Positions 22,462 to 35,281 are shown, counted from the first letter of the stretch. The stretch is 64,000 nucleotides of DNA from Notospermus geniculatus (GCA_002633025.1 NMRB01002492.1:23250-87249), one strand, 5' to 3'. Notes: generated by a model not told the origin, from the sequence alone. Numbers and translations are program-made.

Positions 22462-24236
22462 TTCCTGAACGAGTTTAAGTCGTCCTCGAGGCGGGGAGTT
22501 ATATCACCTTCAAAGGTGTCGTCCTCACCCGCCTCGATGAAACTGAAGGCATCGGCGAACTCATCGTCCGACATATCTAGCTCGGCGACGGCAGACGCGC
22601 CCTCATCTTTGTCTGATACAAGCTCCTCGTCTGTGCACTCTGAATCACGTTCTGTTTGCTCAGAATGTGAATCTGTTTGCTCAGAATATGATTCACAATC
22701 ACTTTCAGAATCGCTCTCCGAGGAGCTTGGTGGCCTTCGCGCGAGCCTGCGTCGCTTTGCGGGCACTTTGCCCTTGCCCTTGACTTCGGCCTTACCTTTC
22801 GCAACTGCCTTACCCCTAACAGGGGTCTTAGCCCTGACCTTGTGGTCAGAGGTAGACGGCGTCGCGCGCTTGGCGGCGTCTGGGGCAGGGCTCCCGCCGC
22901 TAGCAGGAGGCGTTTCATCGCGGGGCCTTTTCCGGCCACGTTTGGGACTGCTGGGCGCCGAGCCGGACGCGACTTCTGCCGAACGGGCCTGTGGCAGGGT
23001 TGGGGGCAGCGGCGGCGGCGGAGGCGATCTTTTAGCGGCGGCCACATCCCGCGCGTGTTCCGCCAGCGTCCTCTTCAACCGTGCATTCTCTGCTGCCACT
23101 TTCTTTTCGTGCGCCCGCATGGCGCTATGGTGTTCCGCCGCCTCCTCCCGCGTCTCGTAGTGAGTGCGGAGGTGCTCGTCCAGGCGGAATACCATAGTGC
23201 CACACAGGTCGCACTCATACCGCTTTCTCTCCCGCTTGGCTGCGCTGACCTTCAATCCCCGCTTCTCGCGCATTTCTTCATCGAACTGGTCCTTGTCCTG
23301 CACCTTGTGGACCACCCTAATGTGCCTCCACAACTGATTGTGGGTGATAAACCTATCGCAAACGCAGCACTGCTTTTTTGGCACATTAGCGGGCGGTTTC
23401 GCAGGTGCAGGCACATCAGGCTGCGGGGCACGATCAGGTTGCTGGGCACCAGCGTCTGCCTCCTCAGTCTGCGCCGCCGTGGACGCGGTCACGGCGGGCT
23501 CGCGGTAAAGCTCCTCTGTCTGCGCCGCCGTGGACGCGGTCACGGCGGGCTCTGGGTAAGGCTCGTCTGTCTGCGCCGCCGCCGTGGATGCGGTCACGGC
23601 GGGCCCGCGGTAGGGCTCCTCTGTCTGCGCCGCCGTGGATGCGGTCACGGCGGGCTCGCGGTAAAGCTCTTCTGTCTGCGCCGCAGAGGACGCGGTCACG
23701 GCGGGCGCGGGGTGAGCAGCAACCGTCTGGGCAGACGTTGATTTACTTGCCGCCGTGTCAGTCTGTGTGCCAAACACGCGTTTGGCGAAGTGCGGCACGG
23801 GGGAGTCGGTCCCCACAGCCTGTCACACGCAGGCCAACGGCGTTGCCGGCGGCCTAGCGACATGCGTGGGTGCGGAGGAGCCCTGAACCTCCCGGCCAGC
23901 AGGTGGAGCAGTTTCTGCTGTCTCGCCGCGGCCGCCATCCGCAGGCTGCGTTTGGGGGGGAGGGGAAACCTGATCACCCCGGCCAGCCATTACTTCGCCG
24001 CCGTGCCCAAAAACTGGACTGGTATGAATTAGTGTAATCTCGGCCGGATCCAGGGGCCTTCTGGGGCGTACAGCCTCGAACCCCGGCGGCGGGCGAATAG
24101 GCCCCATACGGCGCCTCGGTGGCCCCGCCACGCCGTCCTCGTCGAATACCATACTGGGGACGAGGGTTGGTATAATTGGTGTCCCAGTGCAGTGCGGTGG
24201 AGGAGTAGGCGGCGTGGAATATGTGACACCTCGCAA
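22368..24236 (-). pseudogene. Zinc-finger N-terminal region of the Crypton-like element, with in-frame TGA
   Basis: The reading frame from 24236 is proline-rich, meets TGA at 23825-23823, and continues open for 482 codons from 23816. That second part has no ATG at its beginning (the first codon usable as a start is GTG), so it is not a separate gene. It has five 17-residue repeats, then two C2H2 fingers: CCVCDRFITHNQLWRHIRVVH-type (first about 23300-23370) and YECDLCGTMVFRLDEHLRTH-type (about 23165-23225). After these come a coiled stretch, a Lys/Arg-rich region and a Ser/Glu-rich acidic region ending EDDLNSFRNWM. The fingers probably position the recombinase on DNA. The TGA could be removed by an intron ending in tgacag, or be a true lesion. 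Base composition is far more G+C-rich than the neighbourhood. Confidence 0.6.
23460..23705 (-). repeat. 51-bp in-frame tandem repeat (five copies)
   Basis: The marker acggcgggc recurs at 23491, 23542, 23596, 23647 and 23698, giving periods of 51, 54, 51 and 51. In the protein this is a 17-residue unit, AVTASTAAQTEELYREP, with small changes. It lies N-terminal to the zinc fingers. Confidence 0.9.
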
Positions 24237-24239
24237 GGT

Positions 24240-24356
24240 TCCACAGGAACCTGGGCGGGGACTACCCCTAAATTGTCCGAATCGGGCGATAGTTGGGTGC
24301 TGGTCGCCATCGGCCTGAACCAGCCGCCTGCACCCGAATCCTGACTATCCGCCATG
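24240..24356 (-). pseudogene. Likely 5' end of the Crypton-like ORF (MADSQDSG...)
   Basis: An ATG at 24356 opens a frame reading MADSQDSGAGGWFRPMATST. It is in a different frame from the proline-rich part that begins near 24236, so an intron or a one-base shift must lie at about 24240. The repeated tetramer-like text gcacagtgcagtgcagc just upstream (24357-24380, and again near 24520) may mark the element's border. Confidence 0.4.
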
Positions 24357-24439
24357 GCACAGTGCAGTGCAGCGCCGTAATGAGTTACAAAAAATATATA
24401 TATGACAACCGAAGAAATGAACACAATGAAATGTATATT

Positions 24440-26160
24440 GATTTATTTATGTACAAAAATTACGTAATTGATGACCAAAATAACAATGTATGAAGTGCAG
24501 TGCTACACACTTATGTACAGCAACGTGCAGTGCAGTGCCAGTTGATAGGAAAGGCCTGGGCCAAGTTGAAAACTAGCTAGCTAAGGAAACCCTACCTTGG
24601 AAGTGTCGGATTTCGTCAGCTTTTGATTTGTTGAAATTTAGAATTGTATGAAAATGCCCAAAAATGAACGAAATCGTTTGCAATTAAGGAATGAGTTGTT
24701 GTATGTATAATCTATGAATGTTCAATGAATGATAGGTAAAAAAAATCGGGGTCTAAGTCGGTCCTAAACTAGTCAAATTTGAGAAAAAATGGGGAGAAAT
24801 GCACGGAAACAGCAAGAAAAGATGGCTGACGAAATCCGTGAATTTGTTCCCGCCCATTTTCGGCGGGAAGTGAATATCTCGACTATGAGAAGGTATTTTT
24901 CTGAAGTGAAAACGCTGGAATTTTGCCCAATTTATTATCCATCACCTCAAACCGTCAGACGTCGCGAAAAGTACGCATGGTCCCTTTTTTAACCCTTTTT
25001 TGCCGACGAGCGTACATTCGAAGTAGAAAAAAATTGTAAAAAAATACTTACACTCATCCGATGGCGTCATGTTTCACTGGGCACGAAGACAGCGTCGAGA
25101 GGAAAATTTAGCATTTTTTCCGTACACTTTGTACCATAATCAGAATTTTTATCGGGGTATAAATCTTTAACAAGAAATGTTTTTAAAAAAACATAGGGCG
25201 GTGGTGTTTGAATTTCCTGATTGCAGATTGGTTTGCTATTTTGTTGGGCGGGATTTTGGGACGTGACTTGATTGACCAGTTGATCGTGCCATTATAGGCC
25301 TAGGCCCACATGATTATGACGATGCGAGGACTTCGAACTGGAAAGACAGCTGAGACCATTTTGAGAAATCATCAGTCAATATTCAGTACACAAATGTCAT
25401 AGCCCGCTCTCCATGGAGCATGGCCATGCGTGAGAAACGGGAGGAAATTCGGACTTGACAAAACCAGGCCTAGGCCCATTTATAAATACGCATCCTGGGC
25501 TAATCTGGCGATGACTACAGGGGTGCTGCATCACGTATTAACGTCCGGCAATGTCATCAGAAGCAATTAAGTTGAAAAGGAAAACGCACCAACACACACG
25601 CTCATGTCATAGGCGAATTCCCTGTCAGTACTAGAAATCTGACACTGATCCTGCTGGTTCAATAACAAATTGTACCTTGACTAATGAAATCTCAACCCCA
25701 AGCTCTGTACATTTTTCCTGTACATTGTGGGGTTGAGTTTTTGACTTTCTCTAAGGCAATATATTCCTCATGCTAAATTCCCACTTACCTGTCCCACTGC
25801 TGAACTGGGAAAAAATGACTGAGTCCGAAGTTGAAGATAATAGGGTGGGGGTATGGTGAGAAACAATAATGACCTGTCCACTTTATTGTCCCACAATCTG
25901 AAGCCTAGCCAAGAATGACCGCGTGCGATAACAATTTGAATGGGGTGATGGCTAACATGACTTGCCGGTAAGTGACATAAAAATATAACACAAGTTGGAC
26001 ACTGTGAATGTTGACCTTCTGTTCAAATTTTATTATTATCAGGCAATTGGATTGGATTGGATCAGATTTGACGCCGACTATGATCAGTTTCAATGTGTGT
26101 GCACATTCAAGCCTTGGAAACCTGCGATCAGTTTCATGCGCTTGACGATCCGCGAGCAAG
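24440..26160. other. Region without a recognised gene; one 67-codon frame
   Basis: An open frame at 24789-24992 (plus) encodes MGRNARKQQEKMADEIREFV and more, ending WSLF. It is basic and has no family I recognise. The stretch at 25800-25860 (gagtccgaagttgaagataa) is repeated inverted at 26960-27000, and 25430-25500 resembles 28375-28450 in the same orientation, so much of this is dispersed repeat. Confidence 0.35.
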
Positions 26161-26164
26161 TATG

Positions 26165-26570
26165 AATTGGCCCTTACACTGACAAGGGAGCCGTACTCTT
26201 ACAATTGAACCCTTGATCACACTAGCGGCGCGGTGCGATGCGTTGAAAAAAAGCCAAGCGGTGTCAGTTTTCACATAGCGCAGCCCGGCGCGACGCGCTT
26301 GCGTGGTCATGATTAGCAGAAATACATCATTCACGTCATTCAAATTGTGACAAATATTCCAATATCCTCAGCTCACGCGGCAGGCGATTCGACGCGGAAA
26401 AATACTGCAGGTGGAAATCGCTCGTCGCGCCCTATCGCTTCTTGCGGCATCGCGTCACACCGCAAGTGTGAACAGCTATAGGCTTAACAATGGGCACAAC
26501 CAGGCGCGAAAAATTTCGCATCGCATCACGTTGCATAGCGCGTGCAGTGTGAACAAGGCTTTAGTCGTTG
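26165..26570. repeat. Foldback repeat carrying the empty site of a TTAA element
   Basis: A G/C-rich sequence with inverted similarities (cggtgcgatgcg; gcgtgcagtgtgaac). Its segment gaacagctataggcttaaca (26472-26491) corresponds, inverted, to the interrupted sequence at 59150-59330, where a small element sits at exactly the TTAA. Confidence 0.55.
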
Positions 26571-27081
26571 AGTCGTGCACGAGGCCAGTCTTTTGTGCTG
26601 ACGTCGGTGGAGGTATGGAAGGAGTTGAGTGAGGACTCCTGTATCAACCGACGTGGGGGCAAAAGATTGGCCAAACCATTATGATCCTAGAAAGTGCACG
26701 AATCACCACCAGTGATCTTGGACTACAAGAGAGCATGCACAATGTAGGTCCTGTGGGATCTTCATGCATTTGACCGGTTACATAGCGATTACCTAACTTC
26801 AGTTAAGGACATTTAGGGCCGTATGCACCAACGAGCATTACCTTGAACACACGTTGCGCCACAGGTTTTCCATTGTGACGTCATGCCCTGGCAAACATGA
26901 ACGTACATCCATTGGCAAGTCTTTTTATTGATCCAGAACATTACCGTTTCTGACCATACCCCCACCCTATTATCTTCAACTTCGGACTTGGTCATTTTTT
27001 CCGAGTTCAGGAATGGGACAGGTAAGTGGGAATTTAGAGAATATTGTTGTGCATGCCAAAACTCAGTGACGTCGTTGTTAA

Positions 27082-28017
27082 AGCTGAACTGCATGAACAA
27101 AAACTGGAGATCCGAGCACTAAAAAAAGACCACCACGCCACGGTGGTGGTCAAGAGAAATGCAAACGACCATAAGGCACTTTCAAAACATCTCCGAAACA
27201 TGATAGACTACCAGGCTATTTGGTGGCGCCACTGTATTCACCCCGAGTCAGTCAATAGAGCAACATCAAGACATGGCATCCAGTGACTTCTGCAGGTCGA
27301 ATGCATTAGGTTCTTACCGAACCAGAGAGTAAAGTCGGTCACTATTCTATAGTATTCACGTCTTGTTGACATTTATGGTGTTACCAAAGCACCAGTTGAA
27401 AACATTTATGCATTCAAAAACAATACAACACTCATTTGACGTATATCAACGTCATCAGATATCATTATGTATAGGTTGAGGATAATTCTTATTTTATCCC
27501 TTTGGTCATAATTACCGCAATCAATTAAATATTCTTTCTCCAAATACACACACATCGCGCGAGTCATGTATGCATTATTGCTCATATCAAGTACATTGCG
27601 TTTCTGTGAAAATATATTCAAATAACAAAACTATGGCAAAAGAAATAAAATAAGATTTATGTGCAACATGTTTGCAATTATACCAAATTGAGTTTCTGAA
27701 ACTCAGACGAGTGGTGTATTATTTGTTGATGCCGAAGTTATTGCCATTGTACCACATATTTTGACTGCGCGCAAGCACTAAAGAACCCTGGCCAACCTCA
27801 TGCTCAAGTTCCTACGGATTGTACTAACTCTACCCAGGCTCTATCACTTGGACACTATCTCTTGATGTGTCTCGACAGAAAGCCTGAGATTGAATACAGT
27901 GGCGCCACCAAATACGCTGGTGGTCTATCATGTTCTGGAGGTGTTTCGAAGGGCGTTTGCACTTCTGTAGACCACCATACTGCGGGGCTGTGGTGTTTTT
28001 GTTCATGCAGTTCAGCT
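27082..28017. mobile_element. 936-bp element with TTAA flanks (piggyBac/Kolobok type)
   Basis: The ends AGCTGAACTGCATGAACAAA (27082) and the complementary sequence ending GCAGTTCAGCT (28017) are inverted, with similarity over about 150 bp. TTAA lies directly outside both ends (27078-27081 and 28018-28021). No transposase frame is present, so the element is non-autonomous. Which of the TTAA-using superfamilies it belongs to cannot be decided from ends alone. Confidence 0.75.
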
Positions 28018-28021
28018 TTAA

Positions 28022-28970
28022 GGTGAATCGGTTCTAGGCGACGCCCATGGCGTAGCCCAGACAGCGTCAACACCATTGGTGATGACGTCAAAACGTTGTG
28101 CGGTCAGATTGAAGTGGGATTGCACTCGATACACAGCAAGCCGTATGGACTATATTCGCTTGTTTCCCTTGGGTTTTCAAGCCAATCCAGCTGCTGTCAT
28201 CCAATAACTAACACAGGTAAGTGATTTTTTTTATTGTCATGCCCTCAGATGTTTATACGGCCGGCCCACTCAAACTCTGCATCGAGCAAAATGTGTATGA
28301 CATGTATGAGTGAGACATGTCACTGCATGATCATGACGCGATGACGTCAACTGAAGGTTATGTAAATTACGCCGGCACGGAGCATGGTCATGCGTGAGGA
28401 ACGAGAGGACAATTCCGGGAATTTACAAAAACACTAAAACGCATCCTGAGCTTGGATGCTGAATGAAACATGTCATCAGAAACATTATGCCAACACTGTT
28501 TCATAATTTCGATGTACTGTTTTATTAAGGTTGAAAAGAAAATGCATCAACACACAATACACACAGACGAATTCCCTATCGAATATTGACCTAAATTTCA
28601 TTGTGTTCAAGGTCATGAATGACGTTTTATGGGATTGTGTGTCACGTGAATGCATATTGTGATGACGTTTTTTACGGAGTATGATTCTTTTTCACATATT
28701 TTGATGATGTTTTTGTATATTTTGATGACGTTTTTCACAAAAACTGGTCGAAAATTTTTCATAGCCAGAACAGTAGGGCGTAATATTATATTTTTCATGT
28801 ATTGATTATCTAACCTTTGGACGCCCTAAAAAATGGTATTGAGCGTGCTAAAACCAACATTTTCGTCACATACCTCACCCGAAAAGGGCCAATTTTTTTT
28901 CCCAGCCTCTCTTACCAACTGCTAAATTACGTATGAAAATCATGATATTATATCCAATTTTACTGGTACT
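28022..28970. other. Spacer without recognised features
   Basis: AT-rich; shares about 80 bp with 25430-25510 (ggagcatggtcatgcgtgag here, a related form there). The stretch at 28640-28740 repeats ttttgatgacgtttttcaca-like text four times on one strand. No gene seen. Confidence 0.3.
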
Positions 28971-31130
28971 TTACCTAGGAATCGACCGTTGGACTTAGAA
29001 TAATTTTCCAACAGGAATGGTGAGAAAGCATAACTGTTACCAAATCTCTCCTGGAGAGAAAGTGTAACTATCAATTGTTACCAAATCTCTCCTGGAGAGA
29101 AAGTGTAACTATCAATTGTTACAACATCTCTCCTCACTCGATTCTATCACACAAGGTTCAGGGGTAGGCCGAGGGTTTACCCCTCTCTCGGGTTATTTGG
29201 AACCTGTTAATTGGGTCACGTAGCCGAGGCCCGGGGCTATCCTCTCCAACCAGTTGAATGCGTCTCGATACCCTTAGGGCTCAGCCAGGAAGGGTTTTCT
29301 CTGTGAAAAGGGCTAAAAAATCTGTAAGGTCGAACTTTCATAGCGGATATCTCCACCAGGGGTAGACAGCCTGGGTTGCCAATCACGGCGTGGGTAGCCC
29401 CGGGTGTCTGCTACATTAACCCATTGGTCGCATACGAATATCTTGTGCGGTACATCCGTAGGGGCCTAAACCCTGAAAGGTGTAGGGTCCTAAACCCAAT
29501 GGTGAGAATGTGTAACTTCAACGGGTGTTACCGAATCTCTCCAAAATCCGGGAACAATGCCAATATGGCCGCCACGGCGCCATCTTTACAATTTCCTGCA
29601 ATCTTTCTACGGGGCACGTTTGCCCGTCGCACGGGCTACATGGGCCACCCCATGCGGTCACGGTGCGGCCACTCCCAGTGGGTCGAAATCACTCGTTTTC
29701 GCCGAAAATGGCTCCAAAATGCAAATGAAAAGGGCCAGGGTTTCGACCCTGTTGATTCGGTCGTGCCCCGAATGTGTTTCCGGCCGTCTTTTACAAACCA
29801 CGTCGTGACCTCAAGACGTCATGACGTGACGTCCAAAATTAAGGGGTAGTTTACCTAGGAGTCGACCGTTGGACTTGGACTAATTTTCCAACAGGAATGG
29901 TGAGAAAGCGTAACTGTTACCAAATCTCTCCTGGAGAGATTGTGTAACACAGCGTAACCATGGTAACTGTTACCAAATCTCTCCTGCAGAGATTGTGTAA
30001 CTCTGATGTGTTACAAATCTCTCCACACTCGATTCTCTCGCACAAGGTTCAGGGGCAGGCCGAGGGTTTACCCCTCTCTCGGGTTATTTGAAACCTGTTC
30101 ATTGGGTCGCGTAGCCGAGGCCCGGGGCCATCCTCTCCACCCCGTTGAAAGGGTCTCGAGCCCCTTAGCGGTCAGCCAGGAAGGGTTTTCTGAGCGAAAA
30201 GGGCGAAAAAATGTGTAAAGTCGAACTTTGATTGCGCATATCTCCACCAGGGGGCGACAGCCTTGGTTGCCAATCACGGTGAAGGTAGCCCCGGGTGTCT
30301 GCTACATTAACCCCTTGGCCGCATTCGAATATCTTGTGCGGTACAGCCGTTGGGGCCTAAACCCTGAAAGGTGTAGGGTCCTAAGCCCAATGGTGAGAAT
30401 GTGTAACGTCATCGGTGTTACCGAATCTCTCCAAAATCCGGTGCAATGGCAATATGGCCGCCACGGCGCCATCTTTACAATTTCCTGCAATCTTTCAGCG
30501 GGGCACGTTTGCCCGTCGCACGGGCTACAAGGGCCACCCCACAGGGTCACGGTGCGGCCACTCCAAGTGGGGCGAAATGACTCGTTTTCGCCGAAAATGG
30601 GTCGAAAATGCAAATGAAAAGGGCCAGGGTTTCGAACCTGTTGACCCGATGTGTTTACCAAATGTGTTTCCGGCCGTCTTTTACAAACCACGTCGTGACC
30701 TCATGACGTCATGACGTAACGTCCAAAATTAAGGGTAGTTTACCTAGGGAGTCGACCGTTGGACTTGGAAAATTTCCCAAGGAGTGGTGAGATTGTAACT
30801 GTTACACATCTCACCATTGGAATATTACGGCCACAGGTCTCAGGGGTAGGGACGCCAAGGCCGCCCCTTTCAATTTTTTTCAACACTTTCGCCGGGTACT
30901 CGTAGCCAAGGCTTCGCGCCACCCGGGCATACCCAATCGATGGGGATGGAACCCCCGCAAGCGGTGGTAAATAAGGGTTTTCTGGGAAAAATGGGTAAAA
31001 AAGTCGAAATCCCTACTTTGAACCCATTATAACTCGCCGGGAGTTGGTTGCCCTGCGTTGCCGCTCGGCGGGCACCTAGGCCCGCGTGTCCCGTGCGCGT
31101 ACCCGTTGGCGGCATACACAGCGATCAAGG
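28971..31130. repeat. 880-bp direct repeats (two full units, one partial)
   Basis: Units start at 28971, 29851 and 30740 with ttacctaggagtcgaccgtt. Each contains repeated gttaccaaatctctcc and gagagattgtgtaac motifs, then a G/C-rich part with tgggtagccccgggtgtctg. The first two units are similar over their full length; the third diverges after about 150 bp. Relatives occur at 36640-37010 and 39900-40760. Matching open frames in the units (29376-29849 and 30228-30617) are only partly conserved and probably fortuitous. Confidence 0.85.
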
Positions 31131-31623
31131 TCGGCCGATTTCTTTGGACATGACGTAACGTCAGAGTTCACCACAGCGTCACAGTGGCGCTCTAAAACGC
31201 CGTGGCGTTGTAGGCTCTGCATGCCTTGATTTCGGGTGTATCGGCTTTTGACCCTTCGTCTATTTTACACATCGTTTAGTGTATGAGTGCAGGATTTACA
31301 TGGCATATTCAGAGATATTCCTAATTCGATCGTATCGTCTTCGATTTTTGTTTTTCGCCCGTACGTGGCAGTAACTCCACTCTGAAGTCGGTGGTATGGT
31401 AAATTTTCTAGCTTCCCGGTGCATATTTCTGGCAAGAATATCACGAAAATTGGAGGGAAAGGCACCAAGCCGTCATGCATGTGTTATGGTCAGTAGAAAA
31501 TATCTAACCAACAGGCCGGTAGCCGGCTGCAGCAGACGGAAGGCCGTTTGAAGTGCGATCAGCTGTGCCCCGTGGAGGCGCGTGGCGCCAGTTCGTGAAA
31601 CTAAATCGCATCATGACTCTGCT
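31131..31623. repeat. Direct repeat, left copy (partner 35690-36640)
   Basis: The text ggtcggccgatttctttgga, then agttcaccacagcgtcacag and the run to cgtgaaactaaatcgcatca is repeated at 35697-36628. The left copy is interrupted at its right end by the foldback at 31624; the right copy is interrupted near its left end by the element at 35733. Confidence 0.8.
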
Positions 31624-34526
31624 ATGGCACGCCAAAACGGAAAATATTCAGATTGGATTATATCTATGCAGAACTTTCTACAAAACCGTTCAGAACTTTC
31701 TACAACCATTCAGAACTTTGTACAAACGTTCAGAACTTTCTACAACCATTCAGAACTTTCTACAACCATTCAGAACTTTCTACAACCATTCAGAACTTTC
31801 TACAACCATTCAGAACATTCATACGATGCCACGCCAAAACGGAAAATATTCAGATTGGATTATATCTATTCAGAACTTTTTACAAACGTTCAGAACTGAT
31901 TTATATCTATGCAGAACAATAAATTATCCATGCTGATCGAAATATTCATTCAGAACGAGATATATCTATGCAGAACAAATTATCTATTCAGAACTATTCT
32001 ATCCATTCAGATCAAATTATCTATTCAGAACTATTTTACCCATTCAGATCAAATTATCTATTCAGAACAATTTATATCCATTCAGATCAAATTATCTATT
32101 CAGAACTATTTTATCCATGCAGATCGAGTTTTCTATTCACATGTTCAGATCAAATCGAGAAAAAAATGTATTCATCCGCGAGGTGATTTGGCTACCCAAG
32201 AATTGATGACGTCAACTCATTGTGGTACTATAATCGCATTCGGAACGACCTGAGACGAAATGCTTATCTGTCCACTGGGCGGCGCATTTTACCTCGGACA
32301 CAAGTCCAAGGCAGCCATATTGTTTATCAACAAACCCACGTGACCGACCGTGGGACTATTTTGGCCGAATTTTGGCCTGTTAAGATGTTCAACCTAATAT
32401 TTGCAGGATAAGTTGAGGTATAAACGTATCAGTATCTCACCCAATCTGCCAATTATTGATCCAATAACGCGCAACGTTTCTGTGTGACCTAGTGCGTAGG
32501 TGTTGCAGGTGTGATGAGGCGACCGCATCCAAACCCCCAGAAACGCGTGGAAATCCTTGCGCGTTCAAGATGGCTGCCTTGGAATTGTGTCCGAGGGGCA
32601 TTGTGTTTCACAGGTCGGCGCTAGGCGGCGTTATGGACGCACCAACCTGTGTCCGCACGAGCCGCATCACGCCGAATTTGGCGTAAAAAGTAATACGCGG
32701 ACACATCACCGCCTCAACTCGGTAATCACGTGATCTACTACGCCACGAAAGTAAATCCTAAGAAAATAGCGATATGAGGCTTATTTCTTGCAGACTTTGC
32801 CAATAATTGACGGATTTGTCATTTCTGATGAGAAATTGTCACAGACATGACATTGTTGAGAAGAAAAGGATGCTATTTGGGTTTTCACCTCGGCAGCTAA
32901 CTGTCACTGTGCTGTAACGTAGTGTAAACGTATGTGACGACGCACCAACTAGCTGCCAGTGGCTAACATGACATGTACAGCATATCTCACACAAAATAGG
33001 CCTATGCATGTCATAATCATGACGGATAATGCGATGCCCACACGCGGAGACATCCTAGGTAGGCCTATTTGACGAGATTCTGCAATTTATAAAACCGAAG
33101 CGAGGAATTCCCGCCATCTTGAAAATGCAACAAGTAGTCCCAAAATTTCCCATGACGCGTTGCGCGCGCGGTGACAGGTCAGTGCGAGGTAGGAGCGCTA
33201 CCTGTCGTGACAATGGTCCGAGGGGAAATGCAAGTGACGGAAATTGCCGAGCAATTGCCTTCGGAAGTCCCGAATGCCATCCCCACTTGAATCAACCTCG
33301 TTCCAAGGGGTCGTTCGCTTTCTGAAAATATGGCGGTCGCGTTTGTGAGCGAGTGGTCCGCAACCTCGTCCCCAGGATATGGTTCGCTCAGACAACCTCG
33401 GACCACTCGCTCACTAACACCTGGCATCAGGTTTGGATTTAACGCACGTGATTGGTTGACGGGAAACCGTCAAATATACCCAAGAATATACCGGTACCCA
33501 ACGAAATTTTCAAAATATTTTGGATCAAACCAGAAGGTCAGACGTCTATACATATCCAGGTTCGATGATTTTTTGTAAAAAGAATTTAAAAAAGCACAAG
33601 TAAGTATTTCAAATTGATTATTTTGAATCGTGCTGCCACCTACTTAGACCAAGATTCCTGGTCAAACAACCGAAGCTGATTCCAGGGGTTAGTGACGCGA
33701 CCGCCATTTTGTCAGAGAGCGAACGACCCCTGGGAACGAGGTTGAGTGGTCCGAGGTTGTCTGAGCGAACTATACCCCTGAGGACGAGGTTGCACTTCAA
33801 TCGCGCGCCATCTTGCATGTCTTGCTCATGGAATGTTGGGTACTACGTCATCAACAAGGGAGAGAAATTGGCCTTTTAAAACAAGTACCGGTATTCAGGA
33901 CTACTTTTTCTTCTGAAACAACTATTCAGTTCTGGGCGTCGAAATAACTGTTCAGGACTACTTTTTCTTCTGAAACAACTATTCAGTTCTGGGTGTCGAA
34001 ATAACTGTTCAGGACTACTTTCTAAAACAACTATGCTGTTCGGAGGCGAGGATAGATATGAATAATAGATCAATCTGCATGGATATATAATTTGTTCTGA
34101 ATAGATAATTTGATCTGCATAGATATATCTCGTTCTGAATGAATATTTCGATCTGCATGGATAATTTATTGTTCTGCATAGATATAAATCAGTTCTGAAC
34201 GTTTGTAAAAAGTTCTGAATAGATATAATCCAATCTGAATATTTTCCGTTTTGGCGTGGCATCGTATGAACGTTCTGAATGGTTGTAGAAAGTTCTGAAT
34301 GGTTGTAGAAAGTTCTGCATGGTTGTAGGAAGTTCTGAATGGTTGTAGAAAGTTCTGAACGTTTCTAGAAAGTTCTGAATGGTTGTAGAAAGTTCTGAAC
34401 GGTTTTGTAGAAAGTTCTGAATGGTTGTAGAAAGTTCTGAATGGTTGTAGAAAGTTCTGAACGGTTTTGTAGAAAGTTCTGCATAGATATAATCCAATCT
34501 GAATATTTTCCGTTTCGGCGTGCCAT
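31624..34526. mobile_element. 2.9-kb foldback element with subterminal 21-bp repeats
   Basis: The ends ATGGCACGCCAAAACGG (31624) and the complement ending CGTGCCAT (34526) are inverted. The 8-bp flanks actctgct (31616-31623) and actctgcg (34527-34534) match at 7 of 8 positions. Arms of about 550 bp contain tandem 21-bp units, ttctacaaccattcagaact (31680-31830, mirrored 34270-34480), and ttatctattcagaac repeats. The core (32160-33880) holds a second inverted pair (33294-33437 against 33676-33800). No transposase frame. An 8-bp duplication is compatible with hAT-like insertion. Confidence 0.8.
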
Positions 34527-34769
34527 ACTCTGCGTCAGCTCCATTCAGCTCGCTGTGAAAGGCGGGAGTTATGTATTACTGCGCACCATGCACACTGCGC
34601 ACCATGCACTGTAAAATAGCACGTATTAAAACTGATGGTGTCCCTTTAATCGATGACCGCGACTGTAATAAGTGGTCAGATGTCAAATATTAGGTAGATT
34701 TGAATTATTTAAAGCCAGCCCAATACAAAATCATGCTAAGTTGGCTTAATTCAGCAGTATCACTCACTG

Positions 34770-35281
34770 TAGTCTCGCGCAACCAGCCCCTCGGTCATAC
34801 TCCGAGGTCGTTAGACCGAGGGTCTGGCACGGAACGCAATTCTCATTGATCGACCTCATTTCGATGATTTGAAATGAGGTCAGCTTCGCTGATTGGCTAG
34901 TTTCAAAATTTGGTGACGTAGGCTGCAGGGGAGTAATGGCGGTGCCCAGAGAACTTGAAGCGTGAAAATTAGTGAGGTGAATCGCCTCAATTTGTGTTGT
35001 CAAGTCAATTTATAGTGTCTTTCATTGGAATTTCAGGCAAGTATATTTATATTTTTTCGATTGGGGAGGGAATTATGCTATAAAAAGTACAGTAGGCCTA
35101 ACAGCAAGGGGTACAAATACTGCAGTTTTACTCGCACGCTGAATGCTTTTTGCTTTGATTGTGCATTGTGTTCTACGTCATCGGCGGTAGATTGTCCGCC
35201 ATGATGGATTTTACAAGAAAAAGGTACCATCCGGACCAGACTCTAAAATTGAAAATTGCAGAGTCTGGTGGCACGAGACTA
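34770..35281. mobile_element. 512-bp element with 9-bp target duplication (Mutator-like size)
   Basis: The ends TAGTCTCGCGCAACCAG and CTGGTGGCACGAGACTA are inverted. Perfect 9-bp flanks cactcactg lie at 34761-34769 and 35282-35290. A 9-bp duplication is typical of Mutator-like elements, though the inverted ends here are short. No coding capacity. Confidence 0.72.

Noticed and set aside
22333-23857. Long plus-strand frames opposite the zinc-finger ORF
   Set aside because: They mirror the G/C-rich minus-strand coding sequence; the recognisable zinc fingers and recombinase blocks are on the minus strand.
31553-34497. Repetitive open frames (FLQPFRTFYNHSEL-like) on both strands of the foldback
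   Set aside because: Products of a 21-bp tandem repeat present in inverted arms; no start context, no domain.
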